NCBI RefSeq assembly: GCF_002878395.1
Contig: NW_025850385.1
Coordinates: 59,296 to 123,295 of the forward strand
Origin: Capsicum annuum
Lineage: Eukaryota; Streptophyta; Magnoliopsida; Solanales; Solanaceae
Direction of reading: 5' to 3'
Length of the DNA stretch: 64,000 nt
How positions within the stretch are numbered: position 1 is the stretch's first letter; each line of letters begins with the position of its first letter. The notes under the pieces are model-generated. The model made no database searches and had not been told where the DNA came from. It saw nothing but the letters and a program-made list of their open reading frames with translations. Shown here piece after piece: positions 46,642 through 58,042 of this stretch. Position numbers and translations under genes: made by a program.

Positions 46642-49036
46642 TTTAGTACCCAGAATATTTCTAGCTTAGACCAGCCCTTAGTACGTACTTGTAGCACTTA
46701 GAATCTGAACGGTAAAGTTAAGAGTTGAGGGACTTAGTCATTTTGACTCTCTTCAAACTTCAAATATTTCTAAATTGACCATCCGGGTTCCGAGACAATG
46801 GTTTTTGTGTTAAATAATATTCAAGAATGAAAATAGCATGTCTCGAGTAAGTTTTGGGATTTTCAAATAAGGATTGGACCGCATTTGAAATTGGCAAAAT
46901 AGTAGCTCACCGCAGCACCACGTTGTAGTAAACCCCAAAATAGCAATTGCCGCAATCCAGTGAGTCACCGCAATTCCACCGTATCACGATGGGTGTCGCT
47001 ATGACCCTCTCACCGCATCACGGAGAGGCCTTAATCAACATTCTAGTAATAGGATTTTAAATCCCAAGGGCAATTTTATCTTTCATCAATCCCCCAAATT
47101 GTGTAAACAAAAAATTTAGCATAATATTGAGAAAAATATGCTCATTGTTTATCAATTTTCTCTCAATTAAAACCCTCAGCTTCAATCTTCAACTTCAAGA
47201 ATCGTTAAGATTTCTCCATTCTCTTCCAAATTAGTTTGAGATTCAAGGTTCCTAATTCAAGAACTTCAAGAATCGACCTTTAAAAGCATCAATAGGGATC
47301 CAAGATTCAAACCTTAGCATCTAGTTATAAATTGAGGTATGAGGGGTTATGAACAAGGACAATCCTTTCATCCTTGTGCCCAAAACTTATTTTAATTCAA
47401 ATTTTTACTGAATTTTATATGATTTCCCATGAAATTCAAGTTAGTGTTTATACCCATTATTGTTATTTACAAGCTTATGCGATTTCCAGTGATTTAGAAG
47501 TTGAATACATGATTATGTTCATATTTTCATGCATATTGCAGAAATTTCCAGACTTTGAATTAATTTATCAATGTTTACTTTATCAAGCATGAACCTTATG
47601 ATATTTTAACATGAGTTTGATGCTGGGTCATGACGCCCTAACTAAAGATTGTTATTTCAAGATTTGATTGTGCGATAAGCACCCTATGACTAGATTCTTT
47701 TGAGATTATTGTTAAAGATTTGGCCTTTCTTTTGGTCTTAGAATAGATATGAAATTCACTTTATAGATTCAAATTACAGATTTAGCTTTACAGATATACA
47801 GTTACTTTTCATTATTAACCATAACACTATTTTAAAAGTGGATTTCCATCAGACTGAGCATACATATTTAATAGGATTAGTATTTAGCATCGAGATGGGT
47901 ACGTTACTATAGTTTCATACCCCAGAACTGCGTGCCAATGTAGGATTTTGATTGTTCCCACTTCTACGTAGATGATAGATATGTGATCACTTAGATAGGT
48001 TATACTCCCTGGAAAGAGTATGACTCCTCTCCCCAATGTAAGGATTCATTCTTTGGGGGACAAGAACGTTGGACTCCATGAATGCTCACATGGTTTATGT
48101 CGGTTAGAAGAACCTCCTATGCAGAATAAGTTTTCAAATTTCTAAACCCCTAAGATAATGTATTTTCTCTACAGCTTTAAAGTTCTTGAATTTAAAAAAT
48201 AGCTTTTAGAAAAGGACTGATTATAGAACTAATAGTAAAGGCTCACAGATTTACTCAGATATTGCCTTACATAAGCCTTCTGATACAGACTTACAAATTT
48301 TACTTAACCTATTTGATTTGAGAATAATAATAGAATACATATTTCAGAACAAAGTGTTGTGACTCATAAGATTTACATTATATGCTTTACTATTCAGGGT
48401 TTATGTTCTTTAGATTTCAGATTTCTCAAGCCTATGTGAGTCATTTATGTTTTGCATGCATGATTTTATAACTTATGATGTTATTGAAGTATTGTTTGAC
48501 TTATTGTATTCACCCCCTATGCTCAGTACATTCCCAAAGTACTGATCAACATATACGTCTATGTGCTACATTATCTCATAGTGTAGGTTTAGGTGCTTAG
48601 TCTCAGCAGCATGAGTAATTTTTTAGCATTTCATCTACATCTCTATAGTTGGTAAGTCATCATAATTTGGGGACTTAGCTATTCAAATTTCTAGTTTATT
48701 AGTAGATGATTCAGTATTCATTTCAGACAGTTTGAGTAAGCTGGGGCATGTGCCAGTGACTCTCTAGATTCAGTCAGTAGAGGCTAGTCAGACTACTAGA
48801 TTCAGTTTTAGATATTAGTTGCAGTATTCAAATTTTTAGTATTTTCTTTATTAGATTGATAAGATTAGTATTTTCAGATATACTCAAATAATTCAGATAG
48901 TTTTTCGCATTTATTTTGATCTTACATTAATATTCCCCTATTTGATATTCAGATTTAGTAGAAGGCAGCCAGGGTTAGCTATTTATAGTTCAAAGCATCA
49001 TGTGGCATCCCAAAAATTAGATTTTGGGGTGTTACA
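46642..49036 (+). repeat. 3' LTR of O (2.4 kb)
   Basis: It starts TTTAGTACCC and ends GGGGTGTTACA, followed by the ACCTC duplication. A CpG-rich block lies at 46905-47040. Open frames 47374-47592 and 48942-49172 are LTR text. Confidence 0.88.
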
Positions 49037-49041
49037 ACCTC

Positions 49042-50280
49042 TTCCAAGCTCTCTCCTTTCCCTCCCTTCAAAGGACTCGTACAAATTCTGGACATCTCTT
49101 ACCAAGATAAATTCTTTGCCATTGAGGGTCTCTTCATTATACCCGATCACATTATCTATCTTTGTCAATTAAAAGACTACTTTTATAATATCAATCACCT
49201 CTTTAAACTTGATGATTTGTCCCTTTTCTTTCATCTCTGTGGACTTCTGGTCTATACGGATCCAGTTTGCATGTTTTTTTCGAATCTTCGCCTCTCCCTT
49301 TATAGTGGTGAACTCGAGACTCTTGTTCTTGGCACAAGAATCATGGTGAATGATTTTCTGTTGGAGAATACCTTTGATTCTAAGTTCTTTGGTAACATCT
49401 ATTTTATGAAAGGTAACTGGCCTGTTGATTTTGAGGTCAGCTTTGAAGAAGCCAAGAAATTTCTATCAGACATTAACTCTACTTCAACTAGTTTTGGTCC
49501 CCTGTTCTTCTGTTTCAAGTTTTGCATTATGGCTCACATAATTGCTACAACACTAATTCCCCCAAAAAGATTTCTGAGCAATACCACCGGTCGAGACATT
49601 TTTTTATTGTACTATTTGGTTAAGAAAATCAAAATCAATTGGGCAACATGGATCCGTGAGTACATGCTTGAAAGTGTATCCTATGCTCATAAATCTACCC
49701 GTTTATCGTTTGAACTGCTCATTACTTGGATTCTTCAGTATTACTTTATTGATCTATCTTATTACACCTCAATGAAGGTTATTACCACTTATGATTCCTA
49801 GACGTTTACAAGTATGGGGTATGTCTTGGTTGAAGAGAAATGGTACAAGAAGGATTCCAATTGGGTAAGGTCAGAATTTCCCAAGGTAAGCAAATTTTTC
49901 TTTAACCCTATGATGCCTATTTTGAAGGACCCAGAGGATATTAAGGTTTTGGTTTAAGTCCATCGAGAATAGTGTTGCACTATTTAAGGAGTCAACTTCT
50001 AAACTTATAGACCTCAGGAAAATTACCAGATAAGACATAGGTGTGGTTAGGTTGACTCTTGATGGGTTCAAACAGGAAGGTATAAAAATTGTTTACTCAG
50101 ATGTTCACCCAAGTCCACTCCTCCAATGATGATCTAGTTATTTCCATCTACAACTCCTATTCCTCCTTCTTCAAAAACTTTGAAAAATCATATGACACCT
50201 TCTATCATAACATGCATAATACTTTTACCTACTTTCTCAAGAAGTGGTGAACAATGATGACACTATTTTTCTTTTTATTC
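49042..50280 (+). pseudogene. Sirevirus envelope-like frame, main part
   Basis: This continues the frame cut at 25141. An uninterrupted 194-residue stretch (49217-49801) reads GELETLVLGTRIMVNDFLLE, FMKGNWPVDFEVSFEEAKKF and IMAHIIATTLIPPKRFL. It looks like the 'envelope-like' or plant transposon-type protein found after pol in Sireviruses. I see no clear signal peptide. The hydrophobic stretch ITWILQYYFIDLSYY near the end could be a membrane segment but is short. Whether it ever acted as an envelope is unknown. Downstream, 49802-50280 holds decayed coding text and then a non-coding tail. Confidence 0.6.
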
Positions 50281-50418
50281 AAAAGGGGGTCCTGTCCCTT
50301 ATGTTGATGGGTTGTAAGATGATTTGTTACACAGTATCTGCTCCAATGTTTTACTCTACCTAGTTAATAGATTATATATATCTGTTTCTTCTCTACTATT
50401 TTGTTTTTTAATTATGCC

Positions 50419-50608
50419 AAAAGGGGGAGAAAGATAGGAACGTCAGGAACTCAAGAAATGCCTACGAGTCAGGGGGAGCAGTTCGATAGATGATAAATGA
50501 TAGTCGACCAATACTTAAGATATGTGAATAAGTCAGGGGGAGCAAGCTAATAGACAGGGAAGTCAACTGATGCTTACACTCATTTGTCATTATAAAAAAT
50601 GGAGAGAT
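50419..50608 (+). other. Sirevirus polypurine tract and upstream PPT-like copies
   Basis: The tract used should be AAAAAATGGAGAGAT (50594-50608), directly before the LTR. Three similar G-rich motifs precede it: AAAGGGGGAGAAAG (50419-50432), AGGGGGAGCA (50471-50480) and AGGGGGAGC (50535-50543). Multiple PPT-like motifs are a reported trait of Sireviruses. Confidence 0.78.
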
Positions 50609-51490
50609 TGTTAGCCTCCTAAGTGTACGTTTTAATAATGACAAGCTAATGAGATAATAATGGAAGGATGAATGAAGCAAATAACGAAGTCGTATCCAGA
50701 AATGGAAGGACATCAAATCATGACCCCCGACATCCAAGCAAATCAATCAAAACAAAAACAATCATAAAGAAAATCTCGATCACAGAAATAAAGTAGATCA
50801 GATCAATCACAATGAAGTAAAATGAAGAAAAGATCATAAACAAACTTGGAAGAGCATCAAGAATAAAGGAAAGAAAAGATGACAGACATATCTAATGTGG
50901 ACATAAGTAAAAGCCATATATGGACATATCTGATATGAATATATCCTACAACTACTGTCCTCAATCAAGGAATCAATTCAAATCCTTGATCAAGAAGAAA
51001 TCTCTAGGGTTTCCTTAGGAATAGTAAGAAGCTAAAGACTATAAAAAGGACTAAAGATAGACAAGGATTACACAAATTTAAGAAAAATCTCAAAGTGTCT
51101 CAATGTTAGTCTCACAAAGCTTTGTAACTCTTAGTTTACATTTGTTGTATAAAGATTACGATCGAGTAAACTTTGTAACACAAACAAAAGCTATGTCACA
51201 AGATCTGAAGTACAAACTAAATCTTTGGAACTTGTTTCTCATCATTAAGACAGACATTAAACGATCTAAGGAAACATTAAAACCAAAGGGGACTTGAAGT
51301 AGGCACCACATTAGTGTTCCAAACCAAGATAAATCTCTGTGTCTTTACTTTACATTTGATTATTTATTTGTTTGATTACTTCGAATCTTGTCTATTCTGT
51401 GAAGTGTATTGATCTGTAGGAGAGTCAACTGCGAGGAGCCAATAGACAACTCACAGGAAATTTTCAATTCACCTACTCTCTTGAATTTTA
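50609..51490 (+). repeat. 3' LTR of Sirevirus P
   Basis: It starts TGTTAGCCTCC and ends TTGAATTTTA (CA changed to TA). It is collinear with 19042-19947 but lacks about 30 bp near its start. Confidence 0.88.
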
Positions 51491-51495
51491 ATTTC

Positions 51496-51857
51496 ATCAT
51501 ATGGGCCCAAAAGTGACCCATTTAGGAAAGACTAAACATAAAAAACCATTAAGAACATGCTTTAGCATTTGTAGAGCAAATGGGGAAAACCCCAAGTGTA
51601 TAGAGGGCTATTTTGACCCTCTCTAGAGGATGTAGAGTGGGTTGGGCGCACCTCCAAAGAAAATGGGACATATTTCCTCTTTCGAAGGCTTTCTAGCCTC
51701 ATTTTGTCCTCCCCTGGCCTCTCTAACATCCCTTGAGCCTCCTTGATCATCATAATCATCCAATGGATGCCTTTTGATAGTTGTTAAGAAGTCATCAAGT
51801 GTCACTTGACCCATAAGCATCGTCTATAGGAACCCGGAGGCCATTTGGATTATATTA
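51496..51857 (-). repeat. LTR of Q, second half (3' LTR)
   Basis: It continues 18665-19041 and aligns with 55173-55534. It ends GGATTATATTA beside the polypurine tract. Bases 51491-51495 are the duplicated target of P. Confidence 0.82.
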
Positions 51858-51868
51858 TCCTCTCCTTC
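51858..51868 (-). other. Polypurine tract of Q
   Basis: The minus strand reads GAAGGAGAGGA directly before the LTR. Confidence 0.7.
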
Positions 51869-54787
51869 ATGAATAAGATTAGTCCTCGAATCAATAACCT
51901 TTAAACCCATGAAAATAAAACACAACCAATATTTTCTCATGGAACGAGGGTTAAAACAAGGGTTAAAATCAAAACATACATGCCAAGTAAGTACAAATTT
52001 GGCATACAACCAATGATCTTTTGTTATCAATTAAATGAATTCATCATGCACTACACAATGGTGTTGTCTATAAGAAGCCTTATAAAACAAGGAAACTAGC
52101 ATCATAAGACGCAAGTGTTTCATTATTTCACCATAAGACCATATCCAAGAACTCCCACCTCTATCTATAGTAAATCCAACATCAACATAGATGTTATCAT
52201 ATGTAAAGAGGTAGTAAAGAAAGGTATGGAGAAGATGAGTCCGGTCCAAGGTATTTCCATACTTAAGAGTAGAAAAGTACTCTAGAAATCTAATAACCAA
52301 GTCACTAGAAGTTGGAATAATCAAGGAATAAGTCAATTCATTAGGATGCACATTACCCTTCCTTCTAAGAAAACCTATGTTCACACATAATGCATTTTCA
52401 ACACAAACATGCCATCATCGTAAGCAAAAATATAGAAAATAAAAGATTTAAAGACACCATTCTCATCAAAATTACCCTCAAACATGAGTTTACAATAAGA
52501 TGAGACATGATATTTGAAGCACATCACATCTTTTGTCTTCAAGAAACTTCACTCAAGAAGTGCATTCACAAATGGAATCATGCTATTAGAGAATTATAGA
52601 ATCTATGCGAAACCAATTCACTCCAAGCCAAAGGGTATACCCAAGATGTTGGATGACTTCTTTTTATGGAACTTATCATGTTCCCAAGAGTCCTTCCTAT
52701 TACTTCGACTTGTCAAACCACACAAGTGTGACAAGTATTAGGAAACCAAAGTTGTACATAAAGTATACACCAAGGACTTTTCTTAAGGAAACTAATAGAT
52801 TGGGCATTAAGATTGTAAGGCCCACACAATTCAAGCACCAAAGGTAAACACCATAAAGTAATCGTGAAGACACTAATACTCTCATGGTGTGACATCATTT
52901 CAATCAATTTCAAGGGTCAATCAATATAAGGAAAATATCATTATGTCTCCAAGGATCAGTAGGAATAGGAGGAGGTAGGTACATACCTTGGAAGAAATGC
53001 CTTGAATTTGTTGTCTTGTCCTTCATAGGTTCTTTACAAGGACCTTTCCTTCCATGAATTAAATTGGATCAATAGGATTGTTTTTTTTTGCCTCTTTGTA
53101 GGAATTATTTTGGTAGGTACTCCTTCCTACGATCCATTGGGTTAGATGCTTCACTGCTTTTCATAAAGTATCAATCGACCCATAAGATTTTCATTAGGAT
53201 CCTCCTTTAATTTAAGTCTTCATAAACCTTGGAGTACTTGAAGAAAAACTCATCTAGGCCTTCAAACTTATGCTCATGAGAGGTCTTATTTGAGTCCTCC
53301 TTTGGAAAACATTAGCCATAAAACCTGCAATAGAAGTATTGGTACTAGGCAAAATGCTAGTTCCATGGTTGGAATTTAATAAAGGCTTAGGCTTAACAAG
53401 TTCTACAAGTAAGTGTTCCATTTCTCCCTCATTCAATTCAACACTTGGAACTCACAACTCTACTTCTTAGTCTAAGTTCTTCTCCCCATTCTTAGCTTCC
53501 TCTTCCTCTTCATCCTCAACTTGATTAGGTTGACCTTGGTTTGGGGTAGTTTAGCGAATGTATTTTGAGTATGTCCACTCAAGAAAGCTTGAAAGTTTGG
53601 TGGATAGGGAAGAGTAGAGTTAGGAAAGTTTAGACAATCTATCATGTTATACATCCTCCCACCAAGTGAATTTATCCTAGCATCATAGGAATCAATTTTA
53701 TGGTTGAGAGTTTCAAGGGTCGCTAAAATAGAACTTGTTTAGTGGTATTCCATGGGTTGCGAATTTCTCCTTCCAAAAGCATTGTGTATGGACTTGAATC
53801 AAGAACTAACAATGAATTGAAAAAAGAGAAAAACTAGAAAGAAATAGGATGATGAAAGAAAAGGACTCAAGAACTAACAATCAACTTGGTAGATGAATTA
53901 CTAGTTGATGAGTAGTTTAAGAATCAAAATAAGAGATTAGGAATCAAGAAATTGAAACTAAAGACTCAAGCCTTGAGAAAAATGAGTAATTGAAGTGTTG
54001 AATTGAGTTTCGAGGCTTGAAATTTGCGTTTAGGCCTTGATTTGTGTTAGGAGGTGGTGATCTACATTGGCCAGCCTGCTCTAGTAGGTGTGGCACATTT
54101 CCAAGGCATCTTGGACACAGCTCAGAGGGACAGCTACTATTTGAGGTGCTGCATCACCTTGGGCGAACCACCAAGGCACTTGCAAAGCAAGTTGGCCAAA
54201 AAGAATAGCTTGCACCAACACTTGTACTTCCAAATGGTCCCTCCATTTGTCCTCACCTTGGAATCTTCTTGGATTCTTTAGGACAAAAACTTTTTCACCA
54301 ATTTTATTTCTTCCTTTTTTTATCAAACAACAACTTTGGATGAAGATTCAACTTGAATATTTTAATGTCCTTAAGAACACCGAGAATGCTAACTTTTTCT
54401 CCGGAGCTCGGAATGAGTTGAAATTTTTCAACGTAAGGACTTTTCAACCTTATAAACTCATTCCAAATATCATTTAGCTCAAATTCTTCACAAATTTTGG
54501 AGATATTTCAATTCACATAAAACTTCTTCAACTCAATCTTCCAACAAGGATAGAACATTCAAATAAGCTCTGATTTGACTCAAATTTTGTTTGTAGACAC
54601 GTAAAGTGTTAGAAAACACAATTCTAACTCTAGAAACATAATAAAAATAAAAAAATCAAAGATTCAAAGTTTGACACAGGGCTAAAAATTTAGTAGTGAC
54701 TTTTTTGGGGGGTTTTCAATTTAACACTTTTTTTAATGGATTTTCAAGATAACAAACGCAAGATTGACTTTGTAGGAATGAAATCAA
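51869..54787 (-). pseudogene. Q interior with unrecognised coding remnants
   Basis: I do not recognise a standard retroelement enzyme. The frame 52031-52384 (117 residues: NVHPNELTYSLIIPTSSDLV, LDRTHLLHTFLYYLFT, WIWSYGEIMKHLRLM) has the look of an Athila/Tat ORF1-type or plant transposon-type protein, without a motif I can name. The frame 53472-53654 (MYNMIDCLNFPNSTLPYPP) and 53254-53436 precede it on the minus strand. The far 3' end has KVIDSRTNLIHEGED, similar to the C-terminus of Tat pol. A-rich untranslated text fills 54330-54787. It may be a gag-like or ORF1-like gene of a non-autonomous family. Confidence 0.45.
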
Positions 54788-54805
54788 ACTCGGATCTAAA
54801 CCAAA
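54788..54805 (-). other. Degenerate primer-binding site of Q
   Basis: The minus strand reads TTGGTTTAGATCCGAG, which can be read as a mutated TTGGTATCAGAGCCGAG with one base lost. It directly adjoins the LTR. Confidence 0.55.
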
Positions 54806-55534
54806 TAATACACAAATAAAATAGGGGAATGAAAAATAAACTACTATATGAATACAAAAGATAAAGATAGATAAAAAGCTAGTAATAGATAGACACAATG
54901 GATGAAAGAATAAAAACTAAGGGTGTATCATACCCCTAACCCTCTACTCAATGTCAAACAAAACACATAACTCCTACCTAGACCTCAAGGGAATTGGATT
55001 TCTGAGCAACCCACGTTTCTAAATGATAAATAAACACAAAGAGATTCCACATTTTCCACAAGCTAATCCAAGCATGCCCCACACTCTCAATAGAGTACAT
55101 ATTTACTATTCTTCAAAAACTACCTACTAAATGAAAGAGAAGTCCTATTTATAGTCTAGGCTAATTTATTGCATCATATGGGCCAAAAAGTGACACATTT
55201 AGGAAAGAATAAACATAAAAGATCATTAAGCACATTCTTGAGCATTTAGAGAGCATATAGGGCACACCCCAAGGGTATAGTGGGATGTTTTGACCCGCTC
55301 TAGCAGATCTAGAGCGGGTTGGGCACACCTCCAAAGTGGATGTAGCATATTTCCTTTTTTGGGGGCTTTCTATCCCCATTTTGTCTTCCCCTGGCCTATC
55401 TAACATCCCTCAAGCATTCTTGATCATCACAATCATCCAATGGATATCTTTTGATAGCCGTTAAGAAGTCATCATGTGTCATTTGACCCATAAGCATTCT
55501 CTCTAGCAACCCAAAGGCCATTTGGATTGTATCA
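54806..55534 (-). repeat. 5' LTR of Q, uninterrupted copy
   Basis: It starts TAATACACAAAT and ends GGATTGTATCA. It contains the unoccupied site for P near 55165-55175 and is followed by ATTAC. Confidence 0.85.
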
Positions 55535-56602
55535 ATTACCTTCTACCATTTTAATTATAATCACTTGAGAGATCCATAACCTCACAACTTCTAATCATTC
55601 ATCAATATGGGGGAATCCATGACCCATTAGGTTAAATTATTCATTATCTTGGGGAAATCCATGACACCCAAGGTTTAATTTTAAACCATTGTGTTCCATT
55701 AACCTTCTATATCATGCAATAGTTCCAAAAGTATTTTCATTATTCATATACTCATATTTCAAAGCCTTTTCATAATGTGAGTTAAGGTTATTACCAATCT
55801 TAATTCCAGATACTTTTATTTGAGAGAATCCACAACCCCCATTCCAATTACCACACCCATGAACCCAATTAGTTTCAAAATGACCAATTCAAATAATGAA
55901 TAATTCAAAATGATGGGAACAACAATTCTGTCAATAACATTCAAGGGTCCTCAACCCAATTTCATAAACCATCAATTAATCATATGAAATAGCAATTTAT
56001 ACACTTGCTATTAACAAAACAAGTTTTAGGGAAAAGGTATATGCTTGAGATATCAAGATTTATGGAGAAGAAACCAATCTTAGAGCCCTGGATGATCAAC
56101 CTTGAGAAACCCTAGTTGTTCTTAACTGGAGGAATTTGAGAGAGTAGGGAGTAGTTTATGATAGTTAAGTGATAAAAATAACCGTCTTTAGGTGATTTAT
56201 GGTCATGGGTCTTAATTGGGCAAAGAGGGAAATAATAAGAATGCCCTCACTTAAAAGTGCAGAAAAGGATGCCCAGTTATTATGGGTCACGTCATTACTC
56301 ATGATGATTGGGTATGAGTCTTATCATGGACTCATAGTTTTTACAAACTCTTTGGCACCCTTCACTAATTTGGTCACGAGTCATACCTTACGACTCATCT
56401 CCAAACCATATGACTCATAGAGTCATGTTATCATCATAAAAATAGCTTTGGCACTTATACTGAATTGCCTGCAACTTGTACACCATGACTCATTCGAAAC
56501 CAATCGTGATTAGGATATAAAATTAGGAAAACTACACTGGTTTGGTTACATATGACACTATATGGCTCATATAGAGTCTTCATAACTCCTTACCAATGTT
56601 GT
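55535..56602 (-). repeat. Right part of old LTR R
   Basis: It contains GAATCCATGACCC motifs (55613, 55660, 55835) and GACTCAT repeats (56300-56430), in the style of Tat-like LTRs. It probably continues 17657-18664. The frame 56199-56420 has no domain. The far edge is unclear because S begins at 56603. Confidence 0.45.
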
Positions 56603-58028
56603 ACCCTAGGCAATTGATAATGCCCAAGCTATACCTTTACTCCAATGATGATTGTGGTATTTGTCGAATATAGTAATCCAACAATGGTTAGGGTTGAATC
56701 CCAAGGGGATACGTGGACTTGTGGATCTCAGATGTTGTAATCAACGGGCAATAACTAGAAAAGTAATTTGGGGGATTTGAATAGCAATATCAAATAAGGA
56801 GAAAATATTAATTTCAGTTGTTATCAGTATTGGTGAACTCTAGGATTGTGTTCCCCCTGGATTCTCAACTTTGTAGGCTTATCATTCTTTCTTGAACCAA
56901 CCTAATACCTTGTATGCAAAATCAATAAGTTATGTATATTCTATAGTCCTTTCGATGAGCAGGAGGATTTCACCCTGTACATTTTGAGTCTCAGGATGTC
57001 ACCTTACTAACCCATAAATTGATCCCAATTAACTATCACCATTTGAGTCTCTAGTTATTATATTAAATCTAACCATCTTATGTAGATAGTACCTAATAGC
57101 GCGGATCAACATCTAAACTCTAAATTATTGTTGCCATTATATTTTCCTAGTCACTACTCCTCTTTTGGAGTAAGTAGGAATAATCTAGGTAGGATCTTAA
57201 CTTTGGCCACCACTAAAATAACTATAAAAGTGAAGTTAATACAATGTATGCATGGGTATTGGTTTAGAACAACAATAGTACTTCCCCTACTTCGTCAGTC
57301 TGTCAGAGTTTCCATAACCCTAGCTATAGGTTTTAGCCGCTCATGCTTGTGAAATAATCAATAACATTCATGATTGAAAGCATAGATGAAATCACAATAA
57401 TAACAAGTAGAAATACCCACAACCATAACTAAATTAATCAACTGAAGTTAATACAAGAGAGTCCCAAGATCAAAATCAAATCTTGGAATCAAAATATATT
57501 TGTGAATATCAAAACTGCATTGCTCCTACTAAAAAAACACATAAAGGGTATTTATAGTACATGAGAAAACCCTAAAATCAAAGCCCAAATGAAATAGGAG
57601 AATAGGGTTGATGGCCACTTATGGTCTATACTTGGGCCCTAACCCTAGGCTCAGGTAGCATTTGCAGCCTACAGGACCCAAAAAATCCTGCAGGTCAGCT
57701 TTTGGGATTTTGGACTTCTAGTGCTTGCTTTTCCCACTTATGGTCCACATGTTGACTTAGTAAGTGTCGGGAGTCATCTTTTAATCTCTTCTTTAATTCC
57801 TGAACATGCTTTGATTATGATCAAGCCGAAAAGTGTCCCGAACATCTATAACTGCTCCAATAATTAGCCAAAAATGCCTTTTTTCATATTTTTCACGAAC
57901 TTAGAATCCAAATCATGATTTTCTACAAAACATATCCAAAATGCATCATATCTAACAAAACAACCTCGGAAACTTGCAGATTTTCCTTGTTTTAAGCGTA
58001 GAAAGTTCTATGTTTATATAGTACATCA
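56603..58028 (-). repeat. 3' LTR of S (1.4 kb)
   Basis: The outer edge is TGATAATGCCC and the inner edge is GTACATCA, next to a polypurine tract. The partner LTR is outside the window, so the outer edge is inferred from the TG start. Confidence 0.65.
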
Positions 58029-58042
58029 ACACCCTCAACTTA
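58029..58042 (-). other. Polypurine tract of S
   Basis: The minus strand reads TAAGTTGAGGGTGT, directly before the LTR; the same core recurs at 58827-58838. Confidence 0.65.

Larger units (their letters stand above)
25142..49036 (+). mobile_element. Del/Tekay-type gypsy element O, TSD ACCTC
   Basis: LTRs are at 25142-27223 and 46642-49036. A perfect 5-bp duplication ACCTC lies at 25137-25141 and 49037-49041 and proves both are ends of one insertion into P. The left part keeps the primer-binding site and the first two thirds of gag. The right part keeps RT, RNase H, integrase with a chromodomain-like tail, and the polypurine tract. The end of gag, the protease and the start of pol are missing, replaced by minus-strand elements E2 and E3. 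Both LTRs begin TTTA instead of TGTA. Confidence 0.9.
19042..51490 (+). mobile_element. Sirevirus-type copia element P
   Basis: LTRs lie at 19042-19947 and 50609-51490. A primer-binding site follows the 5' LTR, and gag, protease, integrase, RT and RNase H follow in copia order. An additional envelope-like reading frame after pol and several polypurine-like motifs before the 3' LTR are the marks of the Sirevirus lineage. Flanking ATTAC (19037-19041) and ATTTC (51491-51495) are the target duplication with one base changed. The sister LTR of Q reads through this point (ATTGCATCATATGGG near 55170), which shows the empty site. The gypsy element O interrupts P at 25142. Confidence 0.88.
18665..55534 (-). 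mobile_element. Non-autonomous gypsy-like element Q
   Basis: Q has two LTRs of about 730 bp: one at 18665-19041 continued at 51496-51857 (split by P) and one at 54806-55534. Its interior is 51858-54805. A polypurine tract and a degenerate tRNA-Met primer site fix the minus orientation. The interior is only about 2.9 kb and shows no RT, integrase core or protease. A DSRTNL-type end, known from Tat/Athila pol C-termini, survives beside the polypurine tract. Q therefore looks like a deletion derivative or a LARD-like element. The outer flanks ATTAT/ATTAC suggest a target duplication with one mutation. Confidence 0.75.
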
